Source of the DNA: Babesia bovis T2Bo
Taxonomy: Eukaryota > Apicomplexa > Aconoidasida > Piroplasmida > Babesiidae
NCBI RefSeq assembly: GCF_000165395.2
Contig: NC_010574.1
Location: forward strand, 1,054,001 to 1,118,000
Direction: 5' to 3'
Length of the DNA: 64,000 nucleotides
Shown here: in pieces, positions 33,610 to 45,281 of the stretch
How the letters are laid out: each line of letters starts with the position of its first letter
Numbering within the stretch: the stretch's first letter is position 1
Program-made: the position numbers and the translations under genes
Notes under the pieces: model-generated
Told to the model about the DNA's origin: nothing
What the model saw: only the letters and a program-made list of their open reading frames with translations
The model's database searches: none

Positions 33610-35226
33610 ATGAATGTGGCTGTCGATGAATTCGGCAAGCCTTTCGTTATCCTCCGTCAAGAGGAGAAGAAACGGATAACGGGGCTTGAGGCACACAAAG
33701 CGAATATAATGGCTGCAAAGGCAATTGCAGACACACTCAGGAGTTCATTAGGTCCACGTGGAATGGATAAGATTATTGTAAGTGCTGATGGAAAGGTTAC
33801 GGTGACAAACGATGGTGCTACCATCTTGCAGATGATGGAAGTTGAACACCAATGTGCCAAATTACTTGTGGATTTATCGAAGAGTCAAGATGAGGAAATC
33901 GGAGATGGTACTACGGGTGTTGTCATATTAGCTGGCGCCTTACTCGAGAGAGCACTACGTCTTTTGGATCGTGGTCTGCACCCATTGAGGATCGCTGACG
34001 GTTATGACAGAGCATGTGATATCGCTATTAAACGCCTAGAGGAAGTGGCTGCAAGCCAGAGTGAAAACTATCAGCCAACGGCGGATAACATGTCTGAATT
34101 ATACAAGAAGGCAGCCTATACTGCCTTGGGATCTAAGGTCGTGTCTAGTTGCCAAGATCATCTTGCTGCCATTGCGGTCGATGCTGTATTATCCGTTGCT
34201 GATTTGGAACGCAAAGACGTTAACCTAGAGCTTATAAAAATAGAGTCAAAAACAGGAGGACGTTTGGAGGACACTTGTCTCGTAAGGGGTATAGTGTTAC
34301 CAAAGGAATTTAGTCACTCGCAAATGAAGAAAACTGTTACCGACGCACGTATAGCTATTTTGTCATGCCCATTTGAACCGCCTAAAACCAAAACCAAAAG
34401 TCGCATTGAAATTGGCTCTGTAGATGATTACGAGAAGTTGCAAGAGTGTGAAAAGCTATACTTTGAAAACATGGTAAAACGGGTTGTAGACAGCACTGCA
34501 AATGTTGTAATTTGCCAATGGGGGTTTGATGATGAGGCTAACCACCTTCTTATGAAGCATGGCATATCGGCTGTTAGATGGGTCGGCGGAGCAGAGCTTG
34601 AACTTGTTGCCATAGCTACTGGTGGCAAAATTGTAGGCCGCTTCGAGGATCTTGATGAAAGCAAATTAGGACACGCTGGCTTAGTTCGTGAAGTTGCTAC
34701 TGGTACTGAACATCAGCAATTCATCTATATTGAGCAATGCCAGAAAACCAAGTCTGTTACAGTCCTAATTTCCGGTGGAAACGGAGTGTATGTCGAGGAG
34801 ACCAAGCGCTGCATTCATGATGCTATATGCTGTGTACGTAATCTTATTAGAGATGGTAGGGTACTCGGTGGTGGTGGTGCTCCTGAGATAGCTGCCTCCC
34901 TGGCTATTCAGGATGCGGCTACGCAGTTTAATACTTTGGAACAATTCGCCATACAAAGTTACAGTGAAGCTTTACTTGAGATTCCTATGGCCCTGGCGGA
35001 CAATTCCGGACTAAATGTCTTCGATTTGGTAGCGAAGGCTACGCAAATGCAACGCACGAACTGTCACATTGGTATTGACTGCCTTAATGGCACTGTTGGC
35101 GATCTTCGTCAGAAAGGCATATTCGAATCCCTACACTCCAAAATCCAGCAACTATCACTGGCAACACAGGTTGTGAAGATGATTCTCAAAATTGATGACG
35201 TCATCTCTCCATCCGAAATACAGTGA
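33610..35226 (+). CDS. CCT5: T-complex protein 1 subunit epsilon (CCT5)
   Basis: A single exon of 538 residues, the usual length. It is a group II chaperonin subunit with GDGTTGVVILAG, the nucleotide-binding VTNDGATIL and the C-terminal LKIDDVI. Epsilon-type features are the start VDEFGKPFVIL, the segment CPFEPPKTKTKSRIEI and ICQWGFDDEANHLL. It forms the TRiC ring with seven other subunits and folds actin and tubulin. The first ATG in the frame (33610) was chosen because it gives the usual family N-terminus. Confidence 0.97.
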   Translation: MNVAVDEFGKPFVILRQEEKKRITGLEAHKANIMAAKAIADTLRSSLGPRGMDKIIVSADGKVTVTNDGATILQMMEVEHQCAKLLVDLSKSQDEEIGDGTTGVVILAGALLERALRLLDRGLHPLRIADGYDRACDIAIKRLEEVAASQSENYQPTADNMSELYKKAAYTALGSKVVSSCQDHLAAIAVDAVLSVADLERKDVNLELIKIESKTGGRLEDTCLVRGIVLPKEFSHSQMKKTVTDARIAILSCPFEPPKTKTKSRIEIGSVDDYEKLQECEKLYFENMVKRVVDSTANVVICQWGFDDEANHLLMKHGISAVRWVGGAELELVAIATGGKIVGRFEDLDESKLGHAGLVREVATGTEHQQFIYIEQCQKTKSVTVLISGGNGVYVEETKRCIHDAICCVRNLIRDGRVLGGGGAPEIAASLAIQDAATQFNTLEQFAIQSYSEALLEIPMALADNSGLNVFDLVAKATQMQRTNCHIGIDCLNGTVGDLRQKGIFESLHSKIQQLSLATQVVKMILKIDDVISPSEIQ

Positions 35227-35477
35227 GCCAATAGTACGGCATCCATTTGTTATCAAATACATCGTCATATAACTAATATAATTGGTATCGAAATACTTAA
35301 AATTCTCATTATTAGAACTCTCTGACAATTGTATTTCCTTAGTATAATCAGTTGGCATCTAACTGAATTTCAAAGAGTGGATTTCTCCACCACTGTTGGA
35401 ATTTGATAGTCGCCTATGAGTTATATACGTTTTGCTTTAACATTACTATCACCAAATCACGTATTGTATCATTTATA

Positions 35478-35789
35478 ATGTATCTACAGTGTACTATGGA
35501 ATCAAAAATGAAATTAAATGACGCCCGACATTTGGTAATGCCTCTTTTGGAGCATCATAGAGGTATAAAATATTCACATGGTTTTGTGTTGGCATCAGCA
35601 GTATATATCATTGTATATGTTGTACATAAACTCAACAAAATCAGACTTAGATTCCAGCCTCAACCTTTTGAGACTGTCTCTACATATTTAGGCCAGTGGG
35701 CAGCTGATATTCACTTCAGGAGCCATCATGTAAATAGTAACCAGGCATTTCGTCCCCATCGTCATTATGTTAACAACATCGCATATTGA
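35478..35789 (+). CDS. small single-span membrane protein, unknown
   Basis: A single exon of 103 residues from the ATG of MYLQCTMESK. One hydrophobic span (FVLASAVYIIVYVVH) is flanked by basic residues, and a soluble, His-rich C-terminus follows. No family recognised. It follows CCT5 by 250 bp on the same strand. A short frame after a splice-like site near 36126 was considered as an extra exon and not accepted. Confidence 0.5.
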   Translation: MYLQCTMESKMKLNDARHLVMPLLEHHRGIKYSHGFVLASAVYIIVYVVHKLNKIRLRFQPQPFETVSTYLGQWAADIHFRSHHVNSNQAFRPHRHYVNNIAY

Positions 35790-36395
35790 AGCTAGATAAA
35801 CGTCATAAATTAACTGTCGTCATATCCTCATTGATATAAAAGAACATTATTGCCAACATACTGCGGTGTGATTAAGGACATCATACTTTCTTATCACAGT
35901 TATTGAGGCTGTATTACGGGTAGTTGTATAGATAATAAGTATCATAGATATATAATCGGAAAACAAAAATATAGAACCATGTGATTACACGTCACCGGTT
36001 TGAAAAATACGGATGTACCCTATCCAATAACACTCTATGATACTTATTGTTTTCACTAGCATCTTATATCTAAACAGTGCTAACCGTGCCAAACTACTGA
36101 CTTATATGCACATTATTTATTACAGAATACATTAAGGCAACATTTGGGTCATGCTATGTTGATGTTGGGGGAAATGGATACCCATTTATAACAGGGATTA
36201 CTATAGATAATTTGCTTAATTATTATATCGCTGTATCTTACATGCCACAAACACGAGAGATCAAATGGATTAACAAGTTACCGATATTACGTGCGAACAA
36301 TATGTTTTTATCGTTCGCATTGATGTCAATGCTATTTGTGCGATATATTAGGATATTATAGAATATATCTTATCCGAGAGTGAGCTTATTGCCCT
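35790..36395. other. convergent intergenic region
   Basis: About 600 AT-rich bases between convergent genes. A 20-codon frame follows a TTATTACAG site at 36125 but has no partner exon that I can support. Nothing else is recognised. Confidence 0.35.
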
Positions 36396-36881
36396 TTAAA
36401 ATTTAAGTGTTGCCTTTGTAATCCTAGGTGGAATCCAAGAATCTTCAACGCATTTAAGTACATTTTTATCATATGCTATTTTGTCTGTTTCGAGCTTTTT
36501 TGCTGCCTCTGAGTTGGCCGGAGACTTTATGTTTGGCTCACTCAGTAGTGACTGTATGGACAAAAGGATTGACGAAATATCATAGATGGCGGTCCATTGA
36601 TTCTGTAAGATATCCAAACAAATACGCCCATCTAAATAAACATTTGGATGATAAATTTTTGAAATAAATTTAACGCATGGTGGTTTCGTTGGATATTCTT
36701 CCGTGAATTTCATAAGTAGATGAAACGTTCCAGTTTCCCACAATGTGTCCTTAGGTCCTCTTATAATAGCGTGACAGACCATCATATTATCTGGGAAGGG
36801 TTCAGCTCGACAGCCTTCTGGAGGATCCTTTGTAATTTTGGAAATATCCTGCACAATACGTCTCCTTGCGAATGTTGACAT
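36396..36881 (-). CDS. ubiquitin-conjugating enzyme E2, Rad6/UBE2A type
   Basis: A single exon of 161 residues. The start STFARRRIVQDI matches Rad6/UBE2A. The HPN motif (IYHPNVY) and the catalytic Cys88 in GRICLDILQNQW are at the same positions as in Rad6. SSILLSIQSLLSEPN and SPANSEAA are also shared. The C-terminus is about ten residues longer than in human UBE2A. It transfers ubiquitin and in other eukaryotes works with Rad18 (PCNA) or Bre1 (histone H2B). Some residues differ from strict Rad6, so the partner is uncertain. Confidence 0.92.
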   Translation of the reverse strand: MSTFARRRIVQDISKITKDPPEGCRAEPFPDNMMVCHAIIRGPKDTLWETGTFHLLMKFTEEYPTKPPCVKFISKIYHPNVYLDGRICLDILQNQWTAIYDISSILLSIQSLLSEPNIKSPANSEAAKKLETDKIAYDKNVLKCVEDSWIPPRITKATLKF

Positions 36882-37656
36882 TTTTTCGATTCGTCAAATT
36901 CCCAAGTCCATATGATTAATTATCGCAAGCACCTGATGTCTATTGCTCACATGTAATCCAAAATACAGTCCATTTACAGATTGTATGAATAAGACAATGC
37001 ATGGAATTTCCATTATCGTGTCTACACGGATGTTTTAACGGAATCAGGGTAGTACAAACACCGTTTTACTTGCTTCAAATAGTGTTTGTTGAACTAAAAA
37101 GTAACCTCTTTACGATTATACGAGAACTAGCTTGATAAACAACCAATGTTGTTGTCTTAGTACTGATGAATATCAACGGTGATGTGTCCACTGTGTTGCT
37201 TTAGACTTTTTATTACATGTTCTATATCATTCTTCACCATTACTCTGTTGTCCATATAACGTAGTATTTTACAAAACGGAATGTGTTAACCTTCCCTATT
37301 GGCGAATTCAACGGACAAGTATAAGTAATTTAATTATTCAATGCACAAACGTAATTTTATATCATTTTATATATTGTCGTAATGTTTTAAGAAATATTAT
37401 GTTGATTTGTTTTCATGTGTAAGGGATTTGTCGGTAAGCGTCACGAAGAATCGCCACACCCCCGAAATAGCAAATATAGTATATATCATTAAGCTAGTAG
37501 AAAAACATACTAATTGGTGTAGATTTGGGTTATGATGGATTTGTTTCATGAATATTTATATTACTATTCTATAAGTCTGCTTTAAACTAATGTGTTTGTT
37601 GCAGGCGTGATTTAGTATCTCTCTGATGGCTCCACGTTAAAGAAGGTCATCTACCG
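36882..37656. promoter_or_regulatory. divergent intergenic region
   Basis: About 775 AT-rich bases between divergent genes, expected to carry both promoters. I see no reading frame, RNA gene or repeat. Confidence 0.4.
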
Positions 37657-40099
37657 ATGTCACATGGTGTATGCTTACTTTTCTATTGTATACGACTATC
37701 TACACGGCTTACAATTAGACGAATCCTCTATCTGTTCATGATTCTTCTGGCTACCAGACACACATCGTCATTCAAATCGCCATCGGTGCTACCATTGTGT
37801 AGAAACAAGCATAATTTCAACCCTTTGTATGGTTGTTATTTAAGGAGATCGGTGAATATATTATCTTCGCGTTATGCTGTTCCTGGTATATCAAGGAAGA
37901 GTGAGTGTTTTGTAACATGGCCAGCAGAACGCATTAATCTGTATACCAGCCCAAAGAGGTAAGTCTATGTTATTCACAATATCTATTCGAACATACCGGC
38001 TGTGTTGAACCGTGTATAATTGCTAACCTCTAATAGGTTTGTATCTATTAACTTTATTGTTGGTGAATTTCATAAGGTCTACTATTTTACATCTATAACT
38101 TATTTTATAGGCCATTTCGTTGCTTTACTAATACTTGTCCTACTGCTGACATTGGTAACAGCCAGGATTCGAGAATGGTATACATAGGGGAGAATTATGT
38201 GCTCACCAGGCACACGCCGGACAGTGATAACATCACGCTAACCATTAATTGGCGTGGCCGAGAAGTCAATATGGATAGGCGGAAGTATGAACCTATAGAA
38301 ACGACTATTACTCGTCTTAAAAGATCCCTATACAAGCTTGATATGGCTAACAACCAGAAGGAGAATATCTCCATAGATCCATCTAACGAGTCGTCGGCTC
38401 CAAGAGCATCCTTTGAATCTTGTGCTTTAGATTCCACGATCCCAGGGACATCTCTGTCAACTAATGGTACAAATAGTAACGATCCGCGTCAGAAAAATAC
38501 GGCAACCACACCAGACTGCTATTCTATATCTTTTTTGTCGAGTTCATTTGAATGTTTCGATCAAAAGAGCTCGCTCCTCGAGGTAGCACAGAATGCGTCG
38601 TTTCTTTCGTTAAATGACACTTTACTGCAGATATTCAATAACGTGTCGCGTATTTGTGATGTATTCCTGTCATCAAGGGCAATGGTCGGTTGTCCATTAA
38701 CAGTACAGATACAGAGTGATGGTTCTTTGAATTATGATGACGTTGTTATTGACTGGTGGGACGATAGGGGACAGTTATTACATCGGGGTCCCGTGTATAT
38801 TCCACCTGAGTTCATGGCTTATCGCGTGGTAAAGGCAATAGTGACGCACAATAGGTTGCCATGGAACTTCATGGAATCTGATTTCTGTCGGGTATTCGAT
38901 GCACCTATTAATCGTTGGCAGTATGAAAGAATAATGTTATTTAACACGTCGCCGGTGGGAAATGCAACATCTCCTTTGCAATCGGACTCCATGGATTTAC
39001 GTGTCATGTCTTTTAACATCCTCTCTCCTACATACGTTGCTACTGATGAAGCTATACAACGCTTTTTTCCTTACTGCCCTCATGAATGGCTAGACAGCAG
39101 CTATCGCAATCCTTTGATTCTAAGGGAGATCTTCTTATTACGCCCGCATATTCTGTGTTTGCAGGAATGTGCTACAAGCGCTTATCGTAACTATATAGAG
39201 CCAGTTCTGGGCCAACAATACTATTCGTGGTTGACTATAAAGAACACTACTTCGGATGAAGGTTGCTGCATATTCATAAAGAAGGACATATTTGATGTGG
39301 TTGATGTACAGAGTTTAATGTTCAAGGAGCAGATTCTTAGACCTGAATATTCTGACCTTTTAAATCGTATTGGGGCGCCAAATTGGTTGAATTACGATGA
39401 GAAGACTTATTTTAGCAAATTCCATACTGTTTTCCAACTAGGATGCTTTGTGAACAGATCTAATGAAAAGTCCAACTACTTGTTTTTAGCGAATTCGCAT
39501 TTATATTTCCACCCAAGTGGCAAGCACATTCGTTTGTTACAGACTTATGTCTTACTTTATGAGCTGGAGCGTTTCAAGAAAAGATGTGGTGATAAGTTCG
39601 GGTTTGACATAGAAACGGAGTCTGTAACTATTATTTGTGGTGACTTTAACTCCTTTAGTAGTGAAGGTGCCTATCACCTTGTCGTCAACGGTTGGATTCC
39701 ATATCACCATGAGGACTTTGAATATGGTCTTCGGTATTCTCACGAAAGGTTCATTCCGTCAGCGCAAAACAAGCAATATTTAGATTCTCGGATGAATGGT
39801 ACACCCTATAGCTTCGGTGAACAAAGTGAAAGACTAGAGGTACCTAATTACCAAGGATACCATGATGCTTATTCCGGTCATGAACTTCCATTCACCAACT
39901 TCGTGAAGACTTTCTCCGGTACTCTGGACTATATATTCCACTCTAACAATATAAAGGTAGGTTTTGAATTTATATGATCATTTGTCGTAAGGTTAAGCGT
40001 TGTTTACCTGGTATTACTACTAGGGATGCTCAGGAGTATGAAGGATTACCGTCTAAATTATATCCGTCCGATCACATATCAATAGCAGCGGATTTTTAG
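37657..40099 (+). CDS. PDE12-like exonuclease/endonuclease/phosphatase-fold 3' nuclease
   Basis: Exons 37657..37958, 38111..39956 and 39992..40099 join in frame to give 751 residues. The N-terminus (hydrophobic near residues 20-35, then basic) suggests organelle targeting. From about residue 395 there is a complete EEP nuclease domain with MSFNILSPTY, LQECAT, ANSHLYFHP, CGDFNS and SDHISI, so the catalytic residues are present. The words HLYFHPSGKHIRLLQ and HHEDF match PDE12, which trims poly(A) and 2',5'-oligoadenylates in mitochondria, better than CCR4 or Angel. The last exon is joined by a 35-nt intron. A role in mitochondrial or apicoplast RNA turnover is inferred. Confidence 0.85.
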
Positions 40100-40312
40100 A
40101 CATTGGCTACAGTATAATGTTTACATCAGTTATATCATGTAGTGTGCTGCACATCAATGTTTAAGAATATAAACTTGGGGTTATAATTCTAATTTATATT
40201 TTTCTTATTATCATAGTATACGCATCTGTTTATTCTGCTATCAAATGTTATTACATAATTGGTCATTTAATTTATGACCAATTACTTTATCGCATAAACG
40301 TTACCAGTCACG

Positions 40313-42421
40313 ATGGTTCAAGATATCGCCAATACACACGATGGTAGGTATTACTGGATTATTGCCATCAGAGATCCTTGCATACGTTACGTTTCGAGCC
40401 AATTTATTAATGGAAGATAGCATGGGATCTTAGGGTGTCTATCTCTCAGCCAACTGTAGTTATGCCTTATGCAAACATGAAGACAACACACACTGACAAC
40501 TTCGACAGTCTTTTATCTTGTTAAACTCATATCACTTACTGTGACGTCCTAATTTTATTTTGCAGGTGATGACTCTGATCCTCTAGACGCCTTTTTGAAT
40601 TCCATTGGGGACTTGAGGGACGACAATACTACGGAAGGATGCGATGCCGGATCCGATGATCACCATGATGCAGCTGGCATCGTTACTCCTAATGTGGACA
40701 ATATAAAGAAAAATGACAATGGTGTCCAACAATCTGTTGCCAAGGCTACCTGCAATCGCTTATTTGATGACATATATCTAGTAGATCCTAAGGTTGATTC
40801 AATACCATTAAGTGATGTTGTTAAATTGAAAAAACGCTTGGGAATAGAGACCATGGGTGTCAGGGTCCCGAAACCGACTGTTTCATTTCAGTCTCTTGAG
40901 CGCACTATACCTGCTACGCTAACGAAACGGTTGTCTAAGTTAGGTTATTTAGAACCAACGCCAATGCAATGTCAGGCTTTACCTGTTTTACTTCAGGGTA
41001 GAGATTCCATATTGATGGGTGAGAGTGGATGCGGTAAGACTACATCATATTTATTGCCTCTTGTATGTCACGTATTGGTTTTGATTCGTAAGCTCGGTGC
41101 TGTAGCGCCAAAGCGTGCAGCTTATTGTGTGATAGTAGGTCTTACCAGGGAAGGCTGCAGTCAGATTCTGGTGGTCCTTACTAAGCTGTTGAAATCTCTG
41201 AATATACGTGTGGCCACTATAGCTTCTGGTTATGACAATTATAATCAGGTGATATCGGGGACGGAATTTCTGATTGTCACTCCAGCTAAGCTTTCAGATA
41301 TGCTTAGCCGTCACGCTCTATCGTTATCTAACACTCATGCGGTTGTAATAGAAGATTTCCCTAAGGTATACCAAAAGCATCCCGATGAGTCTGAGATTTT
41401 GCTTAACCAACCTCAGGCTATGAAAGTGATTGTATCAAATTCTATTCTCGGGTCAGGTACTCTTGGAAATCTACGTCAGTATCTGAAGAGCTCCGTTACA
41501 GTGAAGTTTCATGTAGACACTTCCCTGTCAGGGATTACTATAAAATGGATATCATGTTTAAAAGAGCCCAGTCGCATACAGAAAACGACTTTCATAACCG
41601 ATTTGCTATCTCATTTTCATCAAGCATTTCGTATGATAATCTTCGCCAATGAGAAGGTTACCGTAGAAATGTTGTATACGTTCATTCAGAATATAACGGA
41701 ATCTGTCAACTTCATTCATGAAGATACGCCCAGGGACCAAATGTTCTCAACATTGGAGCAATTCCGGGAAGGGAAGATACAAATACTGGTGTCTACAGAC
41801 ATATTGACTAAGAATGTCAATCTTCCCAAGGTGGATTACGTTATTATATTCGACATGCCGCGCAAACTATCACGGTTTTGTGCCCGTTGCAGAGTGTGCC
41901 AAACTCATAGTAATGGCGTGATATACAGCTTACTTGAGAAGCATGACCACATCATTTCTGGTTTAATATGTACTCAGCTTGATATAGAAGGTATTGATGT
42001 TCCCAAAGTGCTGTCTCAGTTGGCATCCAATTGGAAACCATATCGTGATTCACGTCACAGCGTCCGTGGTAGCACAATACATATGAAGGAGATCAAGGAA
42101 GTTGAAGTTATGATCCGACCTATGAACAAAAGCACTACTGATCACATTTTGACTGCTAAAGTTGACGACACATTCACGCAATCGTCTGAAAAACCAGTTG
42201 AGCCTAACCTTTTTGTCTCATCGAATTCTGCTGACCATATTATAACAGAGGGCAGTGCCCCTGTTGAAGAGGATACAGGTCGTGAATATGGCATTGATGA
42301 TACTATATCTTCTGATGAAGAAGACATTGTTCCTAAGCGTCAGTTGATTAAGCCTACTGGTTTGATTGACATGGAGAAGATTAAGCAGCGGCGCCTGAGG
42401 ATGGGCCAGGAGCAGTTGTAA
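40313..42421 (+). CDS. DEAD-box-family protein with degenerate catalytic motifs
   Basis: Exons 40313..40343 and 40566..42421 join in frame to give 628 residues. The fold of a DEAD-box helicase is clear, with a Q motif (LGYLEPTPMQCQALPVL) and an intact motif I (GESGCGKT). Motif II reads IEDF instead of DEAD, motif III SNS instead of SAT, motif V lacks the RG pair (STDILTKNVNLP), and motif VI reads CARCRVCQ instead of HRIGRTGR. ATP hydrolysis is therefore unlikely. The N-terminus (DDSDPLDAFLNSI) recalls Prp5/DDX46-like proteins. The C-terminus is acidic and then basic. It may be a scaffold that kept the fold. Confidence 0.85.
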
Positions 42422-42772
42422 CATTGTATGCTAATAATCATATGAATATATTGTGTATTATGTGTTGTACTACAATTATTTTGTATGTGATTGTACCAAT
42501 ACAGTTCGTGGCACAGTTGTGTCATGTGGAATTAGAGTGACAAACAAAACATTAAAATACCATACACATCCAGCTTAAATGTGTTGTTCTATTACCGTTG
42601 TGAATGTTATTATATATTTTAAGTGATTAATGAATGAGCAATACAATTGACCGTGGCTGGTAGAGTGCTGTCTTATTCACGGTAGACAGGGTGAAATACC
42701 TAGCCATATCAATGATTGCTTTGTAAACATTATGTTACTACAGCACTAGCTGTTTAAAATGCTTGTTATCGC
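42422..42772. other. intergenic region
   Basis: About 350 AT-rich bases between two plus-strand genes. Nothing recognisable beyond expected 3' and promoter sequence. Confidence 0.35.
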
Positions 42773-45094
42773 ATGGTTTATAGAAGGATTCCATCTAAAA
42801 TGGCCGCCTTTTTTACAAATCTTGCAGATTTTATCTGCGTTGAGATTCAGGGTTATCCTTTTATAATTCGTGAGCATCCACCGCCTTCTGTTCTTGCACA
42901 ACATAATGTCAACAGGTCGTCTGATGGTGTTGTTAACGGTGCTTCATCTTCACATGATGGCATATGTGACGACGAAATATTGGATCCTATAGATGCAATC
43001 CCAGAGGTAAGCTTGTGGTCAATAGACTGACATATTGTGTCATACAGAACTCGTTGAAACATATGTTACGACTCCCTCGGCATTTTGAGCGGATCATGTT
43101 ATTATCGTTAGGTATATGTATAGACTCTCTGTTATTCGAGTTGACTATGATGCCTATACAGGTATGTTGAGGCTACTTTGTAAAATATATCACAGGCTGT
43201 GAGTGGTGTTTTATACATATTTGAGAAGTTTATTGAGAAAGTGAGATGTTCTATTGAACCTTACGTTTCAAGGCTTCGTTCTTCTGTAATGGTTCCTTCA
43301 TTTTTGACTCGATATTTCCTGACGGTATCACCAATGTCAATGAGTACATCTAGTGGCAATGAAACTGCATCCACTGTAAAGCCAAGTGATTCCGGACCTG
43401 TTGATAAATCCACAACCATCTCAACAGAACCTATTAAAGAAGATGACTCCCATAGTGCTAGCAAATTAGACCCTGTTTACGAGTCAGAAGCAGACTGTTT
43501 ATCGCATAGCGGTGGTGAATTGACTTCACCAGATGAAAATGACGAAACGTCATCTTCTGGCGGAGAATATGAGGATGCTGATCCGCCGTTAGACACCACA
43601 ACAGACTCTAGCGCGAATACCCCGGATGATGCCGATGAATCATATGTTATAACACCAATAGAGGCTTGTGGATTTGCTCGTTTTGCTGCCATGTTGTTTG
43701 CTATAATTATTCTCTCAAGGATTGACACTTCACGGGTGTATCACAACATACGTGGTCAGCCTTTCTTCAAGTTGTATGTTATATTTAACATGTTGGAAAT
43801 TTGTGAGCGTCTTTGCAGATCTTTTGGTAGAGATTGTATTGACACTTTAATGCGCACTACTGTCAAGATCTACAAGTTATGTTCAAACTTTTCATTACGT
43901 AGTTCAAATGCTTTGGCTATGTTAAATGCTACGAAACGCATGAAGTCAGGTATTGCTATGGACCATTTTATGACAAAGAAATATAAATCAAGTGTAGTAA
44001 TCAGTAATTTCGCTCGTGTTGAGCAGATGGCGACTCCTACAATGCGTCGTGTTACTGTTGACGTGGCTGGATATTCTGAAAGAACCATATCGCAAAGTGA
44101 AACCACTCATCCATATTCAAATGCGGGTACCAGTGATCTCTCTGATAAGGAGCGACCTATAAAGACTTTATCGTTTGTAGGCGATGACTTAGATCTGCAT
44201 TTGAATCACTCCGAAGATTCGCCGGAGAAACACAGTTTCGTGTTGAAGGACTTATCGGCTACTTTGGACACAATTGCTGATACTGTATGTCCCGATTCAA
44301 CTCGTGAACTAGAGGATTCTGGCAATGCTTATTTGGAATTTATATTACGTTTTTTATTGGTTACTATCTATATTATATTCCACTCATTTATGCATTTACT
44401 TCGTGTGCTGATTCTTAACATTGCCATTAACTCCTCTGACTCAGCAATGTTTTTATTGATGGTAACTAACAACTTTGCTGAGATTAAGTCTACTGTTTTC
44501 AAGAAGTTTAATGAGACATCATTATTCACTATCGTTGCTACTGACGCTATTGAGCGTTTTCACTTATGTTTCGACGGGATGATTGTCTTCTTTAAGATGT
44601 GTACAGTTCAAAGTCCATGGCAGGCGTATTTACAGGTATCACGCTGGTTAAGTAAGATGTTGGTGTTAGAAGTGCTGATTGATTACTTCAAGCACAGTTT
44701 TCTGCTTAAGTTTAACAAGATCGGTGGTGAGCTTTTCAAACGTTACACTGAGGTATTGATCGGTGATATACTGTTATCGCGGTCACTCCGCAACTTACAT
44801 ATGCTTGTGCGATTTGACTTTCGAGTCATATGTAAGGGGGTCTATTCATTTTCTCACATTCCTGCGAGGCGTCTCGGTTTCATGTCTTCTCCTATAATGA
44901 CACTTATCGTATGTAACATTCCATATATTCGCAGTCGTTTGACAGTTACTAGGTTTGTTACTGCTCTTTTAATATGGACGGCGTTATTTTTTTTGAAGGT
45001 GACGTTATCCATTCTACTTCTAAGTTATGGGATAAAGAAGCGCCGTGATTTGCTGATGCTAAGAACTCCGATGGACGCTGTAGGCTCCTTATGA
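42773..45094 (+). CDS. TAPT1/Emp65 (DUF747) family multi-pass membrane protein
   Basis: Exons 42773..43006, 43048..43161 and 43196..45094 join in frame (introns 41 and 34 nt) to give 748 residues. The family signature is spread over the exons: LPRHFERIMLLSLGICIDSLLF, then IRGQPFFKLYVIFNMLEICERL, LNIAINSSDSAMFLLMVTNNFAEIK and FKHSFLLKFNKI. Between the first two blocks lies an acidic, Ser-rich insert (about residues 165-270) and another insert near 400-480, making it longer than human TAPT1. Relatives act in the ER membrane and in cilium or secretory functions. Start: the first ATG that opens this frame. Confidence 0.88.
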
Positions 45095-45281
45095 CTTTGG
45101 TTAATTTATACGATTCTTCATGTGGAATGTACTCTTCTGTGTTGCATATATAGATGTTAGCTGCCGCGTCTATGTATACTTATAGACTTCCTAGCATATA
45201 ATGACAGTTATAAACATTATTTACTAAAAGTAATATTAAAAACTGTGTTTTCCAGTCAAAACAATACTATCTTGGATATTC

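Noticed and set aside
36126..36190. Possible terminal exon after TTATTACAG for the small membrane protein at 35478
   Set aside because: It would need an intron over 350 nt from a weak donor, and the added residues are not informative.
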